Made by a program: the position numbers and the translations under genes. The notes under the pieces were generated by a model, which saw only the letters and a list, made by a program, of their open reading frames with translations, was not told where the DNA came from and ran no database searches. Shown here piece by piece: positions 37,260 to 46,794 of a stretch of DNA of 64,000 nt. The stretch lies in assembly GCF_003994475.1 (NCBI RefSeq), contig NZ_RZNY01000007.1, forward strand, positions 149,991-213,990. Reading direction: 5' to 3'. The number at the start of each line of letters is the position of its first letter. The first letter of the stretch is position 1. Source of the stretch: Paenibacillus anaericanus (GTDB taxonomy: Bacteria; Bacillota; Bacilli; Paenibacillales; Paenibacillaceae).

Positions 37260-37300
37260 TATATATCACTATATTACGATATTACGATATATAAAGCAAA
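37260..37300. promoter_or_regulatory. Candidate ArsR operator
   Basis: A dyad-rich AT sequence with ATTACGATATTACGATATAT direct/inverted repeats overlaps the presumed promoter of the arsR-like gene. ArsR repressors bind such inverted repeats. Assignment is by position only. Confidence 0.5.
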
Positions 37301-37361
37301 TTTTATTGACTATTCTATTTCCAGTAATTTATTATTTAGGGATTAGAGAGGGAGTATGATC

Positions 37362-38513
37362 ATGACAATAAAACCATTAGAAGATCAATTGATACAATTC
37401 CGTCACGACCTACATACTTATCCTGAATTATCAAATCAAGAGTTTGAAACGACACATAAAATACGCACAGTACTCGAGCAATACGGGATTTCAATTTGTG
37501 ATTTACCATTAACTACGGGCCTAGTTGCTGAAATCAAAGGAGATCTCCCCGGTCCAATCATAGCTTTACGTGGAGATATTGATGCACTGCCGATTCTGGA
37601 ACAATCAGATGTGGATTTCCCCTCCCTACATAAAGGCGTTATGCATGCCTGCGGTCATGATTTTCATACCTCAGTGATGCTCGGTGCAGCGATCCTACTG
37701 AATGAACAGAAGATGATTTTACCTGGGACGGTACGTATTCTGTTCCAACCTGCTGAGGAAACTGGACATGGTGCCATAAACATTCTGAACACGGGGATTC
37801 TGGATCATGTATCGGCTATATTTGGTCTGCATAATGATCCTACCCTCAAGGTGGGTGAGTTCGGAACAAAGACTGGAGCTCTAACTGCTGGGGTAGATCG
37901 TTTTGAAATTCATGTGACAGGAGTTGGCGCGCATGCTGCCAAGCCACATGAAGGTAATGATCCTATTCTTATTACCGGAGCGATTATTGGGGCACTTCAA
38001 AGTATTATCAGCCGGAATGTGTCCTCTTCTGATAATGCCGTGCTCAGTATTACACAAATTCACAGTGGGACAACATGGAATGTGATTCCAGAGAGTGCCT
38101 ATTTGGAGGGAACCGTTCGCACGTTTAATAGCGAGACTCGTTCCTATATTCGCAAGCGTATGGAGCAAATACTGCGGGGAATCGGTGAATCGTTTGATGC
38201 AAAAGTCACGTTAAACTGGCATCCAGGTCCGCCTTCTGTTATGAACACGGCCGAATGGGCCGACTTATCGCTAGAGATTGCTACACAACATGGCTATGAT
38301 GCGAAGACGATCCCGGTCACTTCAGTTGGTGAAGACTTTGCCTACTACCAAGAGAAGCTCCCGGGTGCTTTTGTAATGATTGGCTCTGGTGGTCCTTACG
38401 ATCTACATCATCCGAAGTTTAAAGTCGCTGATGCTGCACTTTATCCCGCATCCACCTATTTTGTAAAATTGGCGTTCGCCGCATTGGAGAAACTACAGGA
38501 TAGAGAATCATAA
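37362..38513 (+). CDS. M20-family amidohydrolase
   Basis: A 383-residue zinc hydrolase of the M20D group (N-acyl amino acid or hippurate-type amidohydrolases). Metal ligands and catalytic residues: LRGDIDALPI, MHACGHDFHT, FQPAEETGHGA, the dimerisation-domain HAAKPHEG, and SVGEDFAYY plus DLHHPKF at the end. It starts at ATG 37362, 8 bases after GGGAG. The sulfur-related neighbour raises N-acetylcysteine or S-conjugate deacylation as a possibility, but this is only context. Confidence 0.88.
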   Translation: MTIKPLEDQLIQFRHDLHTYPELSNQEFETTHKIRTVLEQYGISICDLPLTTGLVAEIKGDLPGPIIALRGDIDALPILEQSDVDFPSLHKGVMHACGHDFHTSVMLGAAILLNEQKMILPGTVRILFQPAEETGHGAINILNTGILDHVSAIFGLHNDPTLKVGEFGTKTGALTAGVDRFEIHVTGVGAHAAKPHEGNDPILITGAIIGALQSIISRNVSSSDNAVLSITQIHSGTTWNVIPESAYLEGTVRTFNSETRSYIRKRMEQILRGIGESFDAKVTLNWHPGPPSVMNTAEWADLSLEIATQHGYDAKTIPVTSVGEDFAYYQEKLPGAFVMIGSGGPYDLHHPKFKVADAALYPASTYFVKLAFAALEKLQDRES

Positions 38514-38560
38514 TCTGCGAGAAAATAGATTCCGGCATAAAGCTGATGGGGCTCCTTGTG

Positions 38561-38872
38561 TTATCCCATCCCCATATGATTGTTGGCCTCACAAGATAGT
38601 TCCCAGGTTCGTAACTCGTAGGTTTCAACACCTGCCTGCACATACGGATCTGCTTCGGCAATTTGCTTAGCCTCTTCAAATGAAGTTGCTTTAATGATCA
38701 CCATACCACCACGGTAACCAATAAATGGTCCGCAGAGTTCAAGCTTGCCTTGACCGTCCAGCTGCTTCAGATGCTGGACGTGAGCGCGGATCAATTCCTC
38801 AGTCATCTCTTTGCCAGGTACCTTAGACAATAAAATCACATAACGTAAGTCCTCTGCATTTGTCACGTACAT
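38561..38872 (-). CDS. YciI-like protein
   Basis: A 103-residue ferredoxin-like-fold protein of the YciI/YCII family. It has VILLSKVPGK in the N-terminal strand, RAHVQHLKQLDGQGKLELCGPF with the conserved His, and GGMVIIKATSFEEAKQIAEADPYVQAGVE. The YCII fold resembles muconolactone isomerase; function is generally unknown. ATG 38872 follows AAGGGAG. Not coupled to neighbours. Confidence 0.85.
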   Translation of the reverse strand: MYVTNAEDLRYVILLSKVPGKEMTEELIRAHVQHLKQLDGQGKLELCGPFIGYRGGMVIIKATSFEEAKQIAEADPYVQAGVETYELRTWELSCEANNHMGMG

Positions 38873-38894
38873 TAAGATCACTCCCTTTACTAAG

Positions 38895-41471
38895 TTACCC
38901 TACTCTCTCCTTAACCCAATCGACTACTTCATGTCCTGGGATCGGTCTACTGATGAAATATCCCTGGATTTTGTCACATTTTGTACGTTCAAGGAAGGCC
39001 AATTGCTCTGCCGTTTCAACCCCTTCAGCAGTGACATACAACCCCATATCATGCCCCATCGTTATAATCGAACTGGCAAGTGATCTATTGTCTGCTGCAT
39101 CGATACCATCGATAAACGACTTATCAATTTTCAAAGTGGTAATTGGTAGCTGCGTCAAATAGCTTAAGGAAGAATAACCCGTTCCAAAGTCATCCAATGC
39201 AATCCCGATCCCTTTATGCTTCAAGAACTCTAGCTTCTTACTAATCTCCTCGAAAGACTCCATAAAGATAGACTCCGTAATTTCGAGTTCCAAATATTGT
39301 GGAGAAAGTCCCGTATCTCGCAGAATCTTAAGCACCATATCCGTGAAGTCATCCATCATTAATTGAACAACTGAAATATTGACTGAGATATGATAATTTT
39401 TGTAGCCTTGTTCCTGGAGCCCTTTAATAAACCCGCAAGACTCACGCAACACCCATTCTCCAATAGGTACAATTAATCGAGAATCCTCTGCTATTTTTAT
39501 AAAAGATAACGGCGATACAAAACCAAGCACAGGGCTGTTCCAGCGGATTAAAGCCTCAAATCCCCAATTCTCACCTGTACCAAGATCTATCAATGGCTGG
39601 TAATGTAGAGAAAGCTCATCATTCGCTATTACATTTCGTAATTGGTTCTCAATGATCATCCGTTCATCGAAATGCTGCTGCAAGGCTTCCCCGAAAATAA
39701 CAAAGGTTCCTTTCCCCGTCTCTTTCGCTTTATACATGGCGATATCCGCATTTTTCATCAACTCTTCCGCATTCAAGCCGTTCTTAGGATACCTAGCAAT
39801 TCCTATACTTGCTGAAATATAAACAAGACTTTCATTTAACAAAAAAGGCTCCTTGAAGTATTCAACGATAGACTCTGCATAAGCCATAACCTCCGCAAAC
39901 ATGGTGGTTTCCTGTAGCAAAATAACAAATTCATCCCCACCGAGTCTGAAAATACTACTACTTCCATCCGCTAGACCCTGCAACCGCTCCCCAACTTTAA
40001 CTAACAATTGGTCACCAAAGGGGTGCCCCTTTGTATCATTAATATATTTGAAATCATCGATATCCAAAAAGAACAATGCCGCCTGATCATCTGAACGTTG
40101 CTCTATGAACGTCCTTAATTCCTCCGTTAAAGACAGTCGGTTCGGTAGACCGCTTAACACATCGTTATAGGCTAGATGTCGGTATTTCTCCTCACTAGTC
40201 TGTAGCAGCACCTGATTGTTTACTAACTTGTTGTATTGTTCCTGCAGTTCATCTTGCAGAGCTGTAAGCTCTTCGTAAGTAATCTCCAACTCCTCGTAAC
40301 TCACTTGTAGCTTCCGTCTCATCCGTTTATCTCGAATCACATAGAACACTAGAACAGCGATAAACGCTAGTAATACAACAAATACTCCAATGATACTAAG
40401 GACAAGACCTCGATAGGTTTCGTAGAAAGAGAACGGTTTGTTAATAATCTCGCTGTCACTCGGTAACTTATTTATTGAAATATGAAACCGCTGCAGCTCA
40501 TTGAAGTCAAACACCTTGCGGTTCAAATTGTTCGAAGCTATCGGTATGTCTTCGGGAGCTGTTCCATGCAAAATTTGCAGTGCCATATCCCCAGCAGTAT
40601 GTCCTTGATTGATCCCGCTAACGAGATCCCCGCCAATCACTCCATGGTTCAATGCATACTCGTAAAGTCCATATACAGGAACACTGCTTGTCGAGCTTAT
40701 TTCACTTGCAAAGCCATCAAATTCAATAATTTGTCCCGTGGAATCGCTATAATAGGTAGTCAATAAAATAATGCTGTCCGAGCCAAGCTGGGATACCTTC
40801 ATCATAATTTCTTCATTAGAGAGAGCATTCATAGGGATAAAATTCAACCCAGGATCTAACGACGAGATCTTTTCAGCAACTAATTTCCCTGTGGAAATAC
40901 CGCTCTCTGTATTATCATAAACAACATATATATTCTTAATCGATGGATTTATTTCTAAACTCATCCGTATGGTTTCTGTTGGATCAATCTCTTCAATTAC
41001 TCCAGTAATATCCTTCTGGTCTATTATACTTTCCAGGCCAACCCGATTAATCCCGCTAAATACAATGGGAGCCTCATTCAGAATCTCCTTGCGATACCTC
41101 ATTGCAAAATTAAGCGCGCTATCGTCTGTGACTATAATTACATCAATATGTATTTTTGCATACTTTACTTTAATCATCTCATAAAAATTCTGAATGTTAG
41201 CGTCTGTCGGATATCGTTTCCAATCCATATACTCACTAAAAATAACTGGAGTTGTTTCCGCCCCTTTTAGCTTCGCTTCAATACTGTTATTCTGATCATC
41301 TGTCCAAGTATAGCCCTTATGGTAGGAATTCAGGATCAATACATTCTGAGTTGAGGTCTGCTTCGCATTAGCAGCTTCTGGAAGATATATTGTTAAGCTG
41401 AGGCCTATCACAATCAACAATACAGCAATCCAAACCTTCGATATCCTGAGATAAATTCTCTCTTGATCCAT
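38895..41471 (-). CDS. c-di-GMP sensor enzyme: ABC-substrate-binding-like sensor + GGDEF + EAL
   Basis: An 858-residue membrane protein. A signal/membrane segment (about 13-32) leads an extracytoplasmic ABC_sub_bind-like domain (about 40-330, starting VLILNSYHKGYTWTDDQNNS). A second membrane helix (about 355-378), a coiled coil, a GGDEF domain with intact RLGGDEFVILL, and an EAL domain (FEALIRWNSP, LDDFGTGYSSLSYL) follow. Both active sites look complete, so it may make and degrade c-di-GMP, with the balance set by ligand. The ligand is unknown; the sensor fold is shared with periplasmic binding proteins. Confidence 0.88.
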   Translation of the reverse strand: MDQERIYLRISKVWIAVLLIVIGLSLTIYLPEAANAKQTSTQNVLILNSYHKGYTWTDDQNNSIEAKLKGAETTPVIFSEYMDWKRYPTDANIQNFYEMIKVKYAKIHIDVIIVTDDSALNFAMRYRKEILNEAPIVFSGINRVGLESIIDQKDITGVIEEIDPTETIRMSLEINPSIKNIYVVYDNTESGISTGKLVAEKISSLDPGLNFIPMNALSNEEIMMKVSQLGSDSIILLTTYYSDSTGQIIEFDGFASEISSTSSVPVYGLYEYALNHGVIGGDLVSGINQGHTAGDMALQILHGTAPEDIPIASNNLNRKVFDFNELQRFHISINKLPSDSEIINKPFSFYETYRGLVLSIIGVFVVLLAFIAVLVFYVIRDKRMRRKLQVSYEELEITYEELTALQDELQEQYNKLVNNQVLLQTSEEKYRHLAYNDVLSGLPNRLSLTEELRTFIEQRSDDQAALFFLDIDDFKYINDTKGHPFGDQLLVKVGERLQGLADGSSSIFRLGGDEFVILLQETTMFAEVMAYAESIVEYFKEPFLLNESLVYISASIGIARYPKNGLNAEELMKNADIAMYKAKETGKGTFVIFGEALQQHFDERMIIENQLRNVIANDELSLHYQPLIDLGTGENWGFEALIRWNSPVLGFVSPLSFIKIAEDSRLIVPIGEWVLRESCGFIKGLQEQGYKNYHISVNISVVQLMMDDFTDMVLKILRDTGLSPQYLELEITESIFMESFEEISKKLEFLKHKGIGIALDDFGTGYSSLSYLTQLPITTLKIDKSFIDGIDAADNRSLASSIITMGHDMGLYVTAEGVETAEQLAFLERTKCDKIQGYFISRPIPGHEVVDWVKERVG

Positions 41472-41980
41472 CTGTGCACTCTCCCATTCATCTACGCTCT
41501 TAAGCTATACCTAAATTTTTAAAATGGGGAAATTCGACAAATTACTCACTTCTACCTTAATTCGTTGGGCTTATTACTTATTCCTTCTTTTAACAAAAAT
41601 ATGCTTTAATTTTAAAGCTATTGCAGAGGATTTAAGCATATAAATCCGCGCCGGATGGGGCTTTCAGGAGGAAATTAGCATGGCTTGAAGATAGAGCTAA
41701 GAATTGGTTGAGGATGCGAGAGGAGTGTGTGGGGAGTTCGAAGATGGGTCGAGAATAGTTGGGGAAGTAGTTCTAGGACCGAATTTAGAAATGAACTAAC
41801 TGGAATTTCTCCTTATAATTCGTGGATTTTACCAACAATGATGAACAATCGATTGAAATAACTGGAGAATTTCCAGTTACATAGTGGAATATTAGTTTTC
41901 CGAAGCATTTACCTGGAGGTTTTCCAGTTAATTTGGATCAGGCATCAGATACCTCCGACTTTTTCTCCATAAATAAAAAT
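41472..41980. other. Intergenic region with palindromic repeats
   Basis: About 500 bases with no gene. The stretch 41660-41770 is G/A-rich on the plus strand but has no supported open frame. The repeat cluster at 41795-41933 is listed separately. Confidence 0.55.
41795..41933. repeat. Three copies of an AACTGGA-n-TCCAGTTA palindromic repeat
   Basis: Copies near 41797, 41858 and 41911 share TAACTGGA(G)AATTTCCAGTTA, itself a palindrome, with a GTGGA-ATT follow-up in the first two. Spacing is 50-60 bases. No transposase is nearby. It resembles the other cluster at 26651 in size and arrangement but not in sequence. Confidence 0.7.
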
Positions 41981-42012
41981 AGTACTACTGAAATCATGAT
42001 TTCAGCAGTACT
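41981..42012 (-). terminator. Terminator of the alpha-glucoside operon
   Basis: A 16-bp stem with one mismatch (AGTACTGCTGAAATCA / TGATTTCAGTAGTACT) followed by ATTTTTATTT on the minus strand, 12 bases after the GH65 stop. Confidence 0.88.
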
Positions 42013-42024
42013 TCAGTAATGATG

Positions 42025-44376
42025 TTACTTTACAAATGGAACTCTAACCGGGGCTTGTGGGGATAACAACAGCGGATGATCTCTATGTTTGATTTCTAAT
42101 CCATCACCTTCTAATAGAGTATAAACAGCTCCCTGCCCATCGACGAAGACGTCTACTAGTTGCCCACGATTCAGAATTTTGAAGCGATAGCTTTCCCATT
42201 GTCGTGGTAGCGCTGGACTGAAGCACAAGACACCATCATACAAGCGCATTCCGCCAAAGCCATTCACGATAGACATCCATGAACCTGCCATGGCAGCCAT
42301 GTGCAGTCCATCTTTGGCATTACGATTGATATCTTCAAGATCCATACGAACCGTACGATCAAAATAGGAGTAAGCTCCCTCCAAGTCTCCGATCTCCGCG
42401 GATATAATACTATGAATACATGGAGATAGCGATGAATCATGCGTAGTAAGTGGTTCATAATAATTGTAATTTCTAACTTTATCCTCTAGCGTGAACCATT
42501 CCCCAAGTAAGAACAAGGCCATAACGAGATCCGCCTGCTTGAGTACTTGATGACGATAAATGACCAGCGGATGGAAGTTTAATAGCAGCGGATATTTATC
42601 CGCTGGAGTGTTGTCGAAGTCCCACTTCTGCTTGCTGAGAAATGTATCGTCCTGCGCATAAATACCTAGCTTCTCATCAAAGGGAACAAACATTTTATTT
42701 GCAGCGTCTAACCAGACACTTATTTCCCTTTCCGTCAAACCAATCTCCTGTTGTAGGCGTTCATAATGATGCGGATATTGCTCCTGAAGTAGCCTCGCAG
42801 TCTCATACGAATAACATAGCTGATCCTGCACCATCAAATTCGTATAGGCATTATTGTTGACGATGGCTGTATACTCATCAGGACCCGTAACGGCATCAAT
42901 GCAGAAGGACCCGCCTTTCGCAGGATTGAAATGTCCCATATCAGCCCAGAAGCGCGATGTCTCGAACAGAATTTCCGCACCCTTCGTCACGAGAAAGTCA
43001 TAATCACCAGTTGCTTGCACATATTGCTTAATTCCATAGGCAATATCGGCATTTATATGTGCCTGAGCCGTGCCTGCAGGGAAATAGGCAGAGTTCTCCT
43101 CCCCATCAATAGTACGCCATGGATAAAGCGCCCCCTTCTGTGACATCACCTGGGCCCTCTCCCGCGCTTTGCCAAGTGTGGCATAACGGAACTCTAGTAA
43201 CGCCTTACTGACCTCCGGCTGTGTATACGTAAAGAAAGGCAGAATGTACATTTCGGTATCCCAAAAATAGTGGCCCTCATACCCTTCCCCAGTCAATCCT
43301 TTAGCACCAATATTTGTCACACCATCACGCCCTGCGGATTGCAGCAGTTGATAAGCATTGAAGCGAATCCCTTGCTGAAGCGCCGGATCTCCGCCAATTT
43401 CTATGTCCACACGATTCCAGAATTTATGCAGAAATGCCTGCTGCTCAGAGGCAAGCTCCTCGAATCCTCTTTGTTCCGCCATCCGCAGCACTTCTGCTGC
43501 TCCGCTTAGCAGTTCATCTTCTGCACAATCCTTGGAAGTATGATAAGAGATATATTTAGTAAATGATATCGTTTCCCCATTCCGCATCGAGAGAGTAAAC
43601 CCTGCTGAAATGCGCTCTCCATCCAAAGTTTCCGAAATTTGCGCGTCAGATACCGACTGTATCGTATGACTCATAGCTGTCAGTAGAGTAAACTGAGTAT
43701 GCCGGGTCCTTTGTTTCATCCAAATGAAGTGTTCCTCATGCCTAGCATCTTCCAGCAATAAGTTAGGCTCAGCATTTCCACCTCCTAACCGTGGATCATC
43801 TGTTGCCTCCTGCTTAGCAACTTCACCGTTCATTATGGATGTAAGAGTGATCTCTCCCTCAAAGTTCAGCGCCGTCAACTCATAATCGATAGCCGCTAAG
43901 TGTTTGTGCTGTAAGGAAACCATACGCCGAATCCGTATGCGTACACGATGACCAGCCGGTGATTCCCATTCTACCAGTCGGTGCAGAATCCCCTTCTTCA
44001 TATCCAGTTCCCGCTTATAATCATGAATTTGTCCGCTATTCAAATGAAAGGCATGACCTTCAACAGTTAGCTCGATTATTTTGGCATCGGTCACATTGAG
44101 CATGGCCTGATTACGTGTGGGATTTCCATATGAACCTTCTGGGTATACAATCGGCTCTGAGTCGTAAAATCCGTTCAAATAATTTCCGATAACCGAAGTA
44201 CCCCTTGTACCGTGATAACCTTCCTCAAAGTTACCACGCATGCCAATATATCCATTACCTAATGCGAATACACTCTCACTTCTTTGGTTGTTCTCTTCAT
44301 CATAACGATCCTCACTGAGATTCCACTCATGGTACGGATATAACGCTGCTGGATGCTCGTATGGTTTCATCTTCAT
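42025..44376 (-). CDS. GH65 glycoside phosphorylase (maltose/kojibiose/nigerose type)
   Basis: A 783-residue cytosolic enzyme that would split alpha-glucosides with phosphate to give beta-glucose 1-phosphate. The N-terminal sandwich (LSEDRYDEENNQRSESVFALGNGYIGMRG) and the (alpha/alpha)6 barrel are present, with the HYFWDTEMYILPF segment and the general-acid Glu in VTGPDEYTAIVNNN. Both match the family's length and motifs. ATG 44376 follows AAGGAGG at 12 bases; 27 upstream codons overlap the permease end and are not supported. The last gene of the transporter operon, so the imported sugar is its likely substrate. Confidence 0.9.
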   Translation of the reverse strand: MKMKPYEHPAALYPYHEWNLSEDRYDEENNQRSESVFALGNGYIGMRGNFEEGYHGTRGTSVIGNYLNGFYDSEPIVYPEGSYGNPTRNQAMLNVTDAKIIELTVEGHAFHLNSGQIHDYKRELDMKKGILHRLVEWESPAGHRVRIRIRRMVSLQHKHLAAIDYELTALNFEGEITLTSIMNGEVAKQEATDDPRLGGGNAEPNLLLEDARHEEHFIWMKQRTRHTQFTLLTAMSHTIQSVSDAQISETLDGERISAGFTLSMRNGETISFTKYISYHTSKDCAEDELLSGAAEVLRMAEQRGFEELASEQQAFLHKFWNRVDIEIGGDPALQQGIRFNAYQLLQSAGRDGVTNIGAKGLTGEGYEGHYFWDTEMYILPFFTYTQPEVSKALLEFRYATLGKARERAQVMSQKGALYPWRTIDGEENSAYFPAGTAQAHINADIAYGIKQYVQATGDYDFLVTKGAEILFETSRFWADMGHFNPAKGGSFCIDAVTGPDEYTAIVNNNAYTNLMVQDQLCYSYETARLLQEQYPHHYERLQQEIGLTEREISVWLDAANKMFVPFDEKLGIYAQDDTFLSKQKWDFDNTPADKYPLLLNFHPLVIYRHQVLKQADLVMALFLLGEWFTLEDKVRNYNYYEPLTTHDSSLSPCIHSIISAEIGDLEGAYSYFDRTVRMDLEDINRNAKDGLHMAAMAGSWMSIVNGFGGMRLYDGVLCFSPALPRQWESYRFKILNRGQLVDVFVDGQGAVYTLLEGDGLEIKHRDHPLLLSPQAPVRVPFVK

Positions 44377-44437
44377 CTGTGTATAAATCCTCCTTATAGC
44401 AGACTTCATCTGCTGTAGCACTATGATTACTTCATAA

Positions 44438-45529
44438 CTATCCTTTGATCGATCCACCCATAAGACCTCTGACGAAATACTTTTGCAATAAGAAGAAAAT
44501 AGCTAATGGCATCAACATTGAAATAAATGCGGCCGAGGTAAGTAGATGCCAATCGTTCCCACGTGAGCCGACCAAATCGGCAATTTTCATCGACATGACC
44601 TGTACACCTGGTTGATTACCAATAAATATGAGTGAGACGAGATAGTCGTTCCATACCCATAAGAACTGGAAGATCCCAATGGACGCCAGAGCGGGTACAG
44701 ACAACGGAAGAATCAGTTTGGCAAAGATCGTAAAGTGACTCGCTCCATCCATAAATGCGGATTCGAACAAATCCTTAGGTAATTGGCTTATAAAGTTATA
44801 CATAAAATACGTGACAAGTGGGAGACCAAAGGCGGTATGTGCTAGCCAGATTCCCAAATAACTGCCGTTCAATCCAAGCGATGTGTAGTCTTTTAACACT
44901 GGTATCAGTGCGACCTGAAGTGGAATGACCAGCATGGCGATAATCATGACGAATAAGGTTTTGCGACCCGGGAATCGTAGCCAGGCGAAGGCATAAGCAG
45001 CAAAAGAAGCAATCAACACCGGAATTACCGTTGCCGGAACAGCGATCGTAAGTGTGTTCCAGAAAGCTTGGGATAACCCGGATCCTTTCTGCACAGTTTC
45101 GCTACCATCCGCTTCTTTGAGCTTATATTCCTTGCCGGACAACACATTTTTATAATTTTCTAATGTAAGAGTAGGCTTAAACGCCCAAGCTTGCTCTTGT
45201 ACATTAATTGTTCGTGCTCTGCGGTTCTCCCATAGCAGACGGTTGCCATCTACCGTAACGCCCGCTTTTAATTGATCGTCAGTATAGGTCGTGCCATTAA
45301 CCTCAATCGGCTCTCGCAGATCCACTTCCTTATTAAGCTGAATGGTCTCACCCGCACTCCATTCTTGGTGAGGAAATACCTTCCACCACCCAGTATGCAG
45401 AATATCCGTTGCCGGACGGAAAGATGAAATGAATAGCCCAAGCGTCGGCAATAACCAAATGAGACATATGACTCCGAGTACAATATTTACTAGCGTCTTA
45501 TTGCCTTTTCTCTTCTTCTTCAAGGCCAT
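44438..45529 (-). CDS. Carbohydrate ABC permease, MalG/AglG-like
   Basis: A 363-residue CUT1 permease with six membrane segments. An unusually large extracytoplasmic insertion (about 50-150) between the first two helices is typical of alpha-glucoside (AglG) permeases. The EAA loop is ESAFMDGASHFTIFAKLILPLS. It overlaps the other permease gene by one base. No ATPase gene is present; CUT1 systems in Bacillales usually share the MsmX-type ATPase encoded elsewhere. Confidence 0.9.
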   Translation of the reverse strand: MALKKKRKGNKTLVNIVLGVICLIWLLPTLGLFISSFRPATDILHTGWWKVFPHQEWSAGETIQLNKEVDLREPIEVNGTTYTDDQLKAGVTVDGNRLLWENRRARTINVQEQAWAFKPTLTLENYKNVLSGKEYKLKEADGSETVQKGSGLSQAFWNTLTIAVPATVIPVLIASFAAYAFAWLRFPGRKTLFVMIIAMLVIPLQVALIPVLKDYTSLGLNGSYLGIWLAHTAFGLPLVTYFMYNFISQLPKDLFESAFMDGASHFTIFAKLILPLSVPALASIGIFQFLWVWNDYLVSLIFIGNQPGVQVMSMKIADLVGSRGNDWHLLTSAAFISMLMPLAIFFLLQKYFVRGLMGGSIKG

Positions 45530-46611
45530 TAGAATCCCCCCTGCTTGCGGAACTGACGCAAATTAATAATGATGACAGGTAAGACCGCAATCAGCAGAAC
45601 AATAGCTAGCGTCGAACCGTAACCGAAATTCCGGTACATGAAGAACTGCCGATAGAACTGTGTTGCTACTACTTCTGTATCGTATTGACCTCCCGTCATC
45701 ACCATGACGACGTCAAATATTTTCAAGGTAAAGACGATGATCGTCGTTGTGACTGTCAGGATTGTCGCTGAAATGTAAGGAATAATAATGCGGAAAAATA
45801 TTTTTATTTCGTTCGCGCCATCCACACGTGCTGCTTCCAAAATATCCTCAGGAACTCCCTTGATTGCTGCTGAGAAGATAACCATCGCAAACCCCGTCTG
45901 CATCCAGATCAAGATGATAATAAGGAAGAAATTGTTCCACGGCTGAATCATACTCGTCCATGCTTGCGGTTCGCCGCCAAAAAAAGTAACAATGGCGTTC
46001 AAAAGTCCAATTTGCTCATCGCCTGGTTGATAGTAATAAATGAACTTCCAGATAACCCCTGCTGCAACAAACGATATGGCCATCGGCATGAAAATAATCG
46101 ATTTAGCGACTTTCTCATAACTGCTGCGGTCCGCAAGTATGGCGATTAACAACCCCATGGCTACACAAGCCAGCGTTCCTATGAACACCCACAGGAGGTT
46201 GTTTCGTAGAGCAGTTGCCATCAGGCGATCACTGAAGATGGCGGCATAGTTGCTAAGACCGACAAACTTTTCCGAGCTCGCATTGAAAAAGCTCAAATAC
46301 AGCGTTCGTAGTGCAGGCAACACCAACAGCCAACCTAGTAAAATAACCGCTGGCCCGATAAAAATATACGGGAGGAATCTTTTGACGATATCATCAGGGT
46401 ACTGCTCAAGCGCCCATGTCAGGGTGTAGTAAATCAGGTATACGCCCAGCACTCCCCAAATGACGGCAAGTATCGCAGTGATCAGCGGATTAAGCGTTGA
46501 ATCTCGAAAGAATAAGAAAATCAGGCCATTCACGACGATATTAGCTAATAATACACCGAGCGATAAGAGCACTGCCTTCGTACTGATCCTTTGCTTTGCC
46601 TGTGCACTCAT
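45529..46611 (-). CDS. Carbohydrate ABC permease, MalF/AglF-like
   Basis: A 360-residue CUT1 permease with about eight hydrophobic segments, including an N-terminal pair not found in short MalF proteins. The EAA loop is EDILEAARVDGANEIKIFFRIIIPYIS. It forms a heterodimer with the downstream permease. A terminator-like hairpin lies between it and the binding-protein gene, so expression should be lower than that of the binding protein. Confidence 0.9.
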   Translation of the reverse strand: MSAQAKQRISTKAVLLSLGVLLANIVVNGLIFLFFRDSTLNPLITAILAVIWGVLGVYLIYYTLTWALEQYPDDIVKRFLPYIFIGPAVILLGWLLVLPALRTLYLSFFNASSEKFVGLSNYAAIFSDRLMATALRNNLLWVFIGTLACVAMGLLIAILADRSSYEKVAKSIIFMPMAISFVAAGVIWKFIYYYQPGDEQIGLLNAIVTFFGGEPQAWTSMIQPWNNFFLIIILIWMQTGFAMVIFSAAIKGVPEDILEAARVDGANEIKIFFRIIIPYISATILTVTTTIIVFTLKIFDVVMVMTGGQYDTEVVATQFYRQFFMYRNFGYGSTLAIVLLIAVLPVIIINLRQFRKQGGF

Positions 46612-46681
46612 AGTCTTTCCTCCTTAAAGTTTTGCGTAGCAAAACTCACTTCGAAAGCATCGAACCCCCTACTACTAATAC

Positions 46682-46729
46682 AAAAGGAGGGGCGGCAGAT
46701 TTTGTTCCAATCATGCTGCCCCTCCTTTT
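46682..46729 (-). terminator. Intercistronic hairpin between binding protein and permease genes
   Basis: Long stem AAAAGGAGGGGCGGCA / TGCTGCCCCTCCTTTT with one unpaired base and a loop of about 17 bases. It probably attenuates transcription into the permease genes. Confidence 0.8.
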
Positions 46730-46794
46730 GTGGTGTCGTGTTACTGGATTAGATCCAGTGAGACGGATATTCTCTTGTTGTGTGTGGACTCGGA

